Position numbers and translations under genes: made by a program. This document shows, one piece after another, positions 49,164 through 64,000 of a stretch of 64,000 bases of DNA (position 1 is its first letter; each line of letters opens with the position of its first letter). The notes below the pieces were generated by a model. That model was not told the DNA's origin and did no database searches. It saw only the letters and a program-made list of their open reading frames with translations. Source of the stretch: Cordia subcordata (taxonomy: Eukaryota > Streptophyta > Magnoliopsida > Boraginales > Cordiaceae); NCBI GenBank assembly GCA_028554755.1, contig JAPTOF010000002.1, forward strand, positions 29,705,001 to 29,769,000. The letters run 5' to 3'.

Positions 49164-52100
49164 CTATTTGCTTCTTGAATTGCCACAACTGATCTTCATG
49201 CTCCACGTAGCCTTGTGCGTAGTGGTACCTTTCCACTTTACTAAGTACTCCGTCCACCTTGGCACGCCTCGTTTCCCCTTGATCCGATCAGCTAGAATTT
49301 CATCTACCTCCCGATCAAAGGATGTAACAACTGCGGTCGAGGCACGGCTTAACTCTCCTCGGGCTCGATCTTCCAGATCGATAAAGTAAGGCTTGAGGAA
49401 GCTAACATGGAAGACTGGGTGGATTTTTAGCTTTGGCAGCAGTTCCAATCGGTAAGAAACCTTGCCCACTAGCCCGACCACCTTGAACAGGCCTTCGTAT
49501 CGGTGCACCAGCCCTTTGTGCACTGTCCAAAGGGTCTTGAATTGAGAAGGGATAAGCTTCAGCATCACCATATCTCCTTCATTATATTCCACCAGTCTCC
49601 GCTTCTTATCGACCCACTTTTTCATCTTGTCAGCAGCTCTTTCTAATGTCGCCCTAGCCAAGTCCCGATCCTGTTGCAACTCTTTTGCAAACTTATAGGC
49701 TGCTAGGGCATTTCCTGTATAGCCAGAATCAACCGTGTGAGGGGTTAACGGTTGTCGGCCAGTGGCAATCTCAAAGGGACTCCAACCAGTGGATTCGCTC
49801 TGTTGAAGGTTGTAGGAAAATTGAGCAACGTCAAGGAGCCGAACCCAATCCTTCTGATTAGTACTCACGTAGTGCCTCAAGTAAAGCTCAAGCAAGGTAT
49901 TCACCCTCTCTGTCTGCCCATCGGTTTGAGGATGGAAGCTGGTCGAGAAAGCCAAGTTAGAACTAAGGAGTTTGAATAGCTTCGACCAGAATTTTCCAGT
50001 GAAACGAACTTACAATCATCTTCGGCACGTCCCACCATTTCACTACATATCTCATGAAGAGTTTGGCTACTTCATGTGCTGTGACGTCCGGAGAAGCAAG
50101 AATGAAGATCGCATATTTGAACAGCCTATCCACCACAACCAGAATGGTGCCACACCCTTCAGCCTTTGGCAACCAAGTGATGAAATCCATAGTGACATGC
50201 TCAAATGGATGTTCCAGCACTGGCAATGGTTGAAGAAGCCCAGCAGGATGTTTTTGCTCAATCTTATCCTGCTGGCATACCAAACAAGTCCGCACATCCG
50301 TCTCTACATCATCTCACATCCTTGGCCAATAGTAAGCATTCTCGACAATGGCCATGGTGCGATGAATTCTAGGGTGACCAGCCCATCGGGAATCATGACA
50401 TTCCTTCAAGATTTCTCGCCTCAATTTTCCCCATTTTGGCACGACCAATCCCCTTTTATAAACAATAAGCCATCTTGCTCCCAAAATCGTCGAGTCTTGC
50501 CCTCCTTGGCATAGTCAATAAGTCCCTGGGCCATGGGATCATGCTACAACCCTTCCCGGGTTTTCTCAATTAGAGGGCTGGTCGGACGACTTATGGCAAC
50601 AAGCTCAGCCTTTCTACTCAATGCATCGGCCACCCGATTGTCTCTTCCCGGCTTGTACTTCATGGTAAAATCAAACTCGGCCAAGAACCCTTGCCATCGA
50701 GCGTGCTTGGGGGTGAGTTTCTTTTGCGTCTAAAAATAGCAGGCAGCCATATTATCGGTTCTCACCATAAATCTTGTCCCAAGCAAATAATGACGCCATG
50801 TCCGAAGACAATGTACCACGGCAGTCATTTCTTTCTTGTGGATAGAACACCGGCGCTCCATGTCATTGAGCTTTCGACTTTCATAGGCAATAGGATGTTT
50901 ATCTTGCATCAACACCCCTCCGATAGCAAAATCAGAAGCATCAGAATGTCCCTCAAAAGGCTTGGTGAAATCTGGCAAAGCAAGGACTGGCTCCTTAGAA
51001 ACTGCTTGTTTCAAAGTTTCAAAGGCAATTTGGCATGCTTTACCCCATGTCTACGGTCGGCTCTTCTTTAGTAAGTCCGTCAATGGCGCTGCAATTGCTG
51101 AATACCCCTGAATGAACCGCCGATAATAGTTTGCCAGGCCAAGAAAGGATCGGAGTTAGGGCACTCCAACAGGCGGCTCCTAATCTTGGATTGCCTTCAC
51201 CTTATCATCATCCATTCTGATTTTCCCTCTACCCACAAGATGACCAAGGAAGTGCATCTCTTCCTTGGCAAAGCTACACTTTTCTAGTTTAATATATAGC
51301 TTATGTTCCTTTAATTTCTGGAAGACCTGTCTCAAGGGACAAACATGCTCTTCCAAAGTAGAACTATACACAACTATATCATCCAAATAGACCACAATAA
51401 ACTTGTCTAAGAACGGCCGGAACACTTTGTTCATAAGTGTGCAAAAGGTGGCAAGTGCATTTGTTAAACCAAAAGGCATCACAAGATATTCAAAAACACC
51501 ATACCTAGTCACGCACGCTGTCTTAGGCTCATCACTCTCCGCAATTCTGACTTGCCAATACCTTGAGCGCAAATCAATTTTGGAGAAGAACCTGGCACTC
51601 TAAGTTGATCAACAATTCCATAACCTGTGGAATGGGGTACTTGTTATTGATAGTGATCTTGTTCAGCGCCCGATAATCCACACACATCCGCAAAGAGCCA
51701 TCACTCTTTTTCTGGAATAGCACCGGGGCACCAAATGGAGAACTGGATGGTCTAATCATCCCAGCATCAAGCAATTCTTACAATTGCTTCTTGAGTTCCG
51801 CCAACTCTGTTTGGGCCATCCTATAAGGAACCATGGCAGGAGGCCTAACACCTTCAACCAATTGAATTTTGTGATCAATTTCCCGCTGTAGAGGCAATTT
51901 CTTAGGTAATTCCTTGGGCATGATTTCCTGGAATTCCCTTAGGACTGCCTGGACCGGTTTGGGAAGGCTATTAAGTTCCCCCTTGGGTCTGGTTTCTTCC
52001 TCCTTCAGGGCTACGAGGTAAGTCCCCTCGTGTCTCTTGAAGCCTTTAACCAGTTGCATGGTTGACAAGGTCTTGGCTTCAGATTTGGACCCCCTCTCTA

Positions 52101-52560
52101 TATGCACCATGTAGAGAGAAGAGCTTCATGTCACCACAATGGAGTTCCCAAATGGCACAAGTAAAGCACGCACCTCATCAAGCCATTCTAAGCCCAACAC
52201 CATGTCATAATCATCCAGCGGCACGATAGTGAAGTTAACAAGCCCTTGCCATTCCCCAATCCTGGTTCGAACACCTCGAGCAACTCCAACAGTGGGAACA
52301 GCCCTAGAATTAGCTGCCTTGATCATTCCTTGTGTCTTGGTGATTCTCAAGTCTAGCCTTTGCGCAACATCTGCCCGTAGAAAATTGTTGGTGGCTCCTG
52401 TGTCTACCAAGGCTTTAAATGGTTGGCCTTTGATCTTGGTGGTGACATAAAGAAAACCCTTGTATGGTTCTTGGGCTTTCCTCACCTCTGCTTTAACTGC
52501 ATTTAGGAACCGGATTGACCCCATTTGCGTTTCTGGCTCCTCACAAGGTTGGCATACTTG
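49164..52560 (-). pseudogene. Gypsy pol remnant (protease, RT, RNase H, integrase, chromodomain)
   Basis: The frame is broken repeatedly, but the domains are clear. The protease motif lies within VDTGATNNFL near 52404. Reverse transcriptase runs 51774-51180 with [32 protein letters not shown] and VVYLDDIVVYS. RNase H (51014-50730) has HSDASDFAIGGVLMQ and RRCSIHKKEMTAVV. Integrase (50295-49500) has CLVCQQDK, VTMDFITWLPK, then after a lesion SFHPQTDGQTERVNT. A chromodomain at about 49319-49202 reads EVDEILADRIKGKRG then YLVKWKGTTTHKATW. Such chromodomains direct integration to marked chromatin in related elements. The copy cannot make a continuous polyprotein. The end part of the protease frame overlaps the gag/protease boundary. 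Confidence 0.92.
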
Positions 52561-53786
52561 TTGCTTGATCAAAGAAGCCATTTTACCCCTTTGAGGACAC
52601 TCAACAATCCGATGGTCCTTGCTCCTCCATAAAAAGCATTCATACACTTTTGGTTTGGCCTGATTGCCTCCCATTTCCCACCATTGCCTCTCTGGTCTTT
52701 GCCCTTGGGGTGATAGGGTTTATGTTGGCCTGCCTTAGGGTTGGAAGAGGATGTAGAGGCCTTAACTTTGTCCCTGTCTCCCACACTCTTTCCTTTGTTA
52801 GGGACTGGCCCTTTTTGCTTAGACTGATCCCTTCGCTTAGGAAATTCAATAAGGCTCTTGGTAGCAACTATGGCGGAGGCAAGGTCTTGGACACCACGTC
52901 TTTACAACTCTTGCCTCGCCCATGATTGTAATCCATCAAGAAAAGAAAACAATGTATCTTTATCGGACAAGTCAAGGATTTCAAGCATTACCTCTTGAAA
53001 TTCCTTCACATATTCCCGGACGTTGCCCTTGTGTTGCAGCCGACGCAAACGACCATGGGCCTCATACTCCACGTTTTCTGGATAGAACTGCCTCTTAATT
53101 TCCCTCTTGAAGTCATCCCACGTTGCCAACGTGCAAGTGCCTCTCTCGACATCGGCAAGACGACGTCTCCACTACAACATTGCAACATCGGCTAGATATA
53201 GAGGGGTAGCACGCAATTTAGAGGCATCATCCACCAAATTAGAGGTTGCAAAGTATTGCTTCAAGTTTCAGAGGAAATTCTCAATCTCCCTGGTATTTCT
53301 GTTGCCAGAGAATGTTTGGGGCCTGGGCACATCAAGCTTAGGAGCTTGTGGGATGGCAGGAGCACTACCACTACCCACTGCCGTTTTGCATAAAGAAAGA
53401 TCACCTTTGACCACCTCCATTTTAGTTTTCAATCCTTGAATGGACTGGGTGAGGTTGTCCTTGAAGATAGCAATGCTTTTCTTCACAGCATCACTAAAAT
53501 CGTTGAGAGTAGTAAGCAAATTATTCTCCAAAGTTGTCGCTCTAGTCTCTAGCTCTCCCATACGACCAGTTAGCTGACCTTCTTCACTCCCTTCCAAGCT
53601 TCACAATCAAGGGATAAGGTCGGCTATCAAAGCTGCATTCTCGAGTGCGACTTTCTCCACACGTTCGAGACGAGTTTTAAGAGAGCTCAACTGATCTCTT
53701 GACTTGGACCTGGAGGTTTTTGCACCCTTTCTTGCAGGTCTCTCAGCAGCTATCTGAGTACTAGCATCACCTTCCTCACCAGCCAT
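52561..53786 (-). pseudogene. Gypsy gag remnant
   Basis: The likely start Met at 53786 reads MAGEEGDAST. A stop breaks it near 53607, and more lesions follow. The capsid-type core is visible at 53129-52902 (TWDDFKREIKRQFYPENVEY, LQHKGNVREYVKEF). The zinc knuckle near 52638 reads CFLWRSKDHRIVEC: the second Cys of the CCHC pattern is Trp, so it would not bind zinc normally. Confidence 0.88.
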
Positions 53787-53866
53787 AATCCCAAGCCAAC
53801 AACAACAAAACCAACACACAAAGCCATAAGCTGAACGCACCAGAAATCAGAGTAGAGCCAAGCAAA

Positions 53867-53882
53867 CTTGGCTCTGATACCA
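53867..53882 (-). other. Primer-binding site of the gypsy element
   Basis: On the minus strand TGGTATCAGAGCCAAG follows the 5' LTR after a two-base gap and matches the 3' end of initiator tRNA-Met. Confidence 0.92.
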
Positions 53883-53884
53883 AC

Positions 53885-54592
53885 TGTCACGGGATCAGAG
53901 TTTTGAGTATGGAAAACCCAACCACCGTGTGGCGCTTAGCCTAGCAAAGGGCTGACCAAGTGCGCCTGAGGTTATCAGAGATCAGTAATGAGAATGGGAG
54001 CGTTGGAAGCCAAGCACGAGCTCAACACTTCACCACGAAAAGGTCCACGAAATTGGTGATAGATGGGCAGCCACTGAACCAGCACGTATGGACAGTAAAT
54101 GGAGGCTGCACCAAGGTTACCAGGCACAAATAAAATGACTTGCAAGTTTGGAGAATGCTAGTAAAAGGGCAGAGAAGAGCTAGGCGAGAATATCACTATA
54201 TTCTCTTTGAGAGAGTTTGCTTTACAATTGTGTATAGAGCTTCTTGCTCTCTCTATGTGTCTCTCTCTCAATATGTCAAATGTACAAATGTAATACAAGA
54301 TATTTTGCAATATAGCAGCTGGTTTTCCCTCACATTTCCTTGGGCAGTTGCTGAAACTTTTTGGGCAGCGAGAAAAGGGCTGGGCAGGCAAATAGGGGAC
54401 AACTATTTTCCCTCCAAAACTCAAGCACCAACTCTCTCTAGAAGGCTGCTAGAATGGGCCTGCACCTCATCCACGAGATTGGCAACAAAAAGGGGCAATG
54501 CAAGCCCAAAAATTTGGCCAACTTAGGCCTAAAACCAGGGCATCATCTTGGCAAGGCAGAAATTGAAGAGCCAAAAGGTGCCATGCGTTCCA
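53885..54592 (-). repeat. 5' LTR of the gypsy element
   Basis: 708 bp, the same length as the other LTR, about 94% identical by eye. Most differences are transitions, about a dozen are transversions, and there are no indels. Confidence 0.93.
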
Positions 54593-55659
54593 ATAGTCTA
54601 ACTTAGCAGTAGCATAGTAACTGGCATTATAGATTTACCATGCATTCTTAGTGTAATTTGCAATTCCTCACAAGGTAGCCTACAATTAGTTTACATCTTT
54701 AGCAAGTAGTTGTAGCCAATCAAGCAATTCATTCCTTGTATAATAGAGGTCTCAATAGTAATAATGTCACGTTTCTTTCTGGATGCCTTCGTTCTTAGTT
54801 ATTTTGTTCATGTCTTATTACAATTGAACTCAAAGCTTGTTTAAGGCTCATCATCAACAATTCAAAGCCTTTCTTAGTAAGGTCAATACAAAATAACGGT
54901 TTAACTAAGAGAACTTCACGAGGAGTTCCTCATTAGATTTGTTATGACCTACAAATAATCAATGTATTTATAAGTTGATACACATATCAGCTAGTATATT
55001 ATGGAATTATTAAGTGACATATCAGTATTTACATGGTTAATTTAAAATTGATATTAATATGTATTGATCTGTTATTTATTATATTCTATCTTCTATTACT
55101 AGTTTCACATCTATTTGTGATCTATTATTGATATAAGTACTATTTTTAACTTAGAAATTTAATTTCAATCAATTAGTATTAAAAGCAATATTTTTGAAAA
55201 AAAATATAACTAAATTCATCGTATGCTTTTAAAAATAAATAAACCTAATTAAAATTTGATGCCAACTATAAAATCGAATCAATCTATGGTAAAGCATGAT
55301 ATTAAAAAAAAAGACTAATTTTTTATCCTAGTGTTTAGACAAGGACACAAATAAAGGCCCTAGCACCGAAAAAGAAAAAAGAATACAAGAGTCCCAGATG
55401 GAAATACTTAGGGAACTATATAATTACTTAAAGGGACAAAAAATAGAAACTTGTAAATCAATATAGAGACCAATAGGGTGTTTGAATTTGGTTTGTGGAA
55501 AAATTAGTTATCATAAAATTTTCGGGTTTCACGTATACCCGTATATTCATCGGGTCGCCCGGATTGATAGATTCGAAAACCCCAACTAAAGCTCTCTTCT
55601 CTTCACACTCACAGTAACAGAAGAATAGCAAAGGGGTAAGCAATTGAACCTCAAGAACC
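54593..55659. other. ARP4 5' flank
   Basis: Intergenic AT-rich DNA between the gypsy element and the ARP4 start. The last about 130 bp before 55660 is GC-richer and probably holds the transcription start and 5' UTR. No other gene was seen. Confidence 0.55.
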
Positions 55660-63312
<7,653 letters not shown>

Positions 63313-64000
63313 GTTGGTTTTTCTGAAGTCATGATGTGCTATTTTTACATTCTGTTAATTCCATCATGTGTACAGTCATCATTGTTGAGTACTGACTTGA
63401 TATGGCCTTTTTTCCCTTTGCATCAATTATATATCGTTTCTCTCTTATGGGTATAAGTTAATGTTTGTTATGCTCAATCTTGAGATAGCACCTATTCTAG
63501 TGATGCTCAGAATCCTCCATGAGAGATTTAAGACAATAGCTGTAGTGAGTACTTAGTGAAAGCAAAACTAAACTGGACGTGTGGAAATAACTAGTTTTGT
63601 GGAAGTACTGTTAGGAAGGTTGATTTTTGATACTGATATGTGCATGGTTATAGATGTTTTCCTGTTGAAGGTATGCCCTAAGGTATTATCATTACTAGTT
63701 CTGGAGTATTGCGTCGCCAGTTGCCTCACAATGGCACATCCTCAATTTTGTGCTTTTCTGCGAAGTATTATTTTAGAGAATCACGAAACATGTAGAAGCC
63801 AGATGGTCAGGTTACCAGCGTTTCTTACTATAGCATAAGATGGTATATTTTGTTGTTAATCAACTAATATTATAGATGTTTGAATCTGTTACCATCTAGG
63901 CCCATTATGTCAACTTACTAGGCCGTCTTTGCTTGCTGTATGCTAGCTCAGTATTTGTACATAAAGTTCATTATGGAAGTGTTGTTGGCGAAGCAGCATG
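63313..64000 (+). other. ARP4 intron 14 or later sequence, to the window edge
   Basis: After the GT donor at 63313 no exon matching the remaining ARP4 C-terminal region was recognised. The frame at 63581-63838 is not ARP4-like and is treated as intronic chance. Confidence 0.6.

Larger units (their letters stand above)
48401..54592 (-). mobile_element. Ty3/gypsy chromovirus, decayed
   Basis: 6192 bp on the minus strand with two 708-bp LTRs (48401-49108 and 53885-54592). Read 5' to 3' on the minus strand it has LTR, tRNA-iMet primer site, gag, protease, reverse transcriptase, RNase H, integrase, C-terminal chromodomain, purine tract, LTR. The chromodomain and pol order place it among Ty3/gypsy chromoviruses. 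The LTRs differ at about 43 positions by eye (about 6%), older than the copia element here. Many stops and frameshifts break the coding sequence. The bases flanking the two ends (CACAG and ATAGT) do not form a target duplication. Confidence 0.95.

Noticed and set aside
63581..63838. Possible further ARP4 exon
   Set aside because: The translation does not resemble the ARP4 C-terminal region and lacks suitable splice context.

Overview
The window is nuclear DNA from a flowering plant, most likely a eudicot. The evidence is intron-rich plant genes (mostly GT-AG introns with U-rich flanks), AT-rich intergenic DNA, a plastidic hexokinase, an ARP4-type actin-related protein, plant Ty1/copia and Ty3/gypsy retrotransposons primed by initiator tRNA-Met, and a fragment of chloroplast petD inside a nuclear intron. 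The species cannot be fixed from the sequence alone.

Layout: 1-2.9 kb is upstream and repeat DNA. 2.93-7.0 kb (+) is a 12-exon gene for a 748-aa plant protein of unknown function with three 34-residue repeats. 7.4-10.4 kb (-) is a complete nine-exon plastid-type hexokinase (503 aa), tail to tail with the first gene. 12.9-18.5 kb (+) is a decayed copia element with 344-bp LTRs. 19.1-21.5 kb (+) is a two-exon WEB-family coiled-coil gene. 22.9-23.4 kb (-) is a small single-exon protein of unknown function. 29.3-32.1 kb (-) is a three-exon C2H2 zinc-finger protein whose C-terminal half resembles an ADP-ribosyltransferase fold. 32-43.8 kb is gene-poor and holds several short inverted-repeat transposons, dispersed repeats and a possible organelle-derived insert. 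43.8-45.3 kb (-) is an intronless pepsin-type aspartic protease resembling ASPG1. 47.1-47.6 kb is a small element with a perfect 9-bp target duplication. 48.4-54.6 kb (-) is a decayed gypsy chromovirus with 708-bp LTRs. 55.7 kb to the window end (+) is ARP4, with 14 exons visible and its 3' end missing.

The genes are independent eukaryotic units, not an operon. From memory, the WEB-family gene and the C2H2 gene correspond to neighbours in Arabidopsis (At1g75720 and At1g75710), so that pair may be ancestral linkage. The hexokinase acts in plastid sugar phosphorylation, ARP4 in nuclear chromatin-remodelling complexes, and the aspartic protease in the secretory pathway; nothing links them functionally.

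No previously undescribed multi-gene system was found. The points most worth a second look are the zinc-finger/ART-like protein, the dense cluster of WRKY-type W-box motifs in the copia leader, the petD insertion in ARP4 intron 8, the gypsy element without a target-site duplication, and the repeat-bearing unknown protein at 2.9-7.0 kb. All exon boundaries were read by eye from splice signals and reading-frame continuity, without transcript data.
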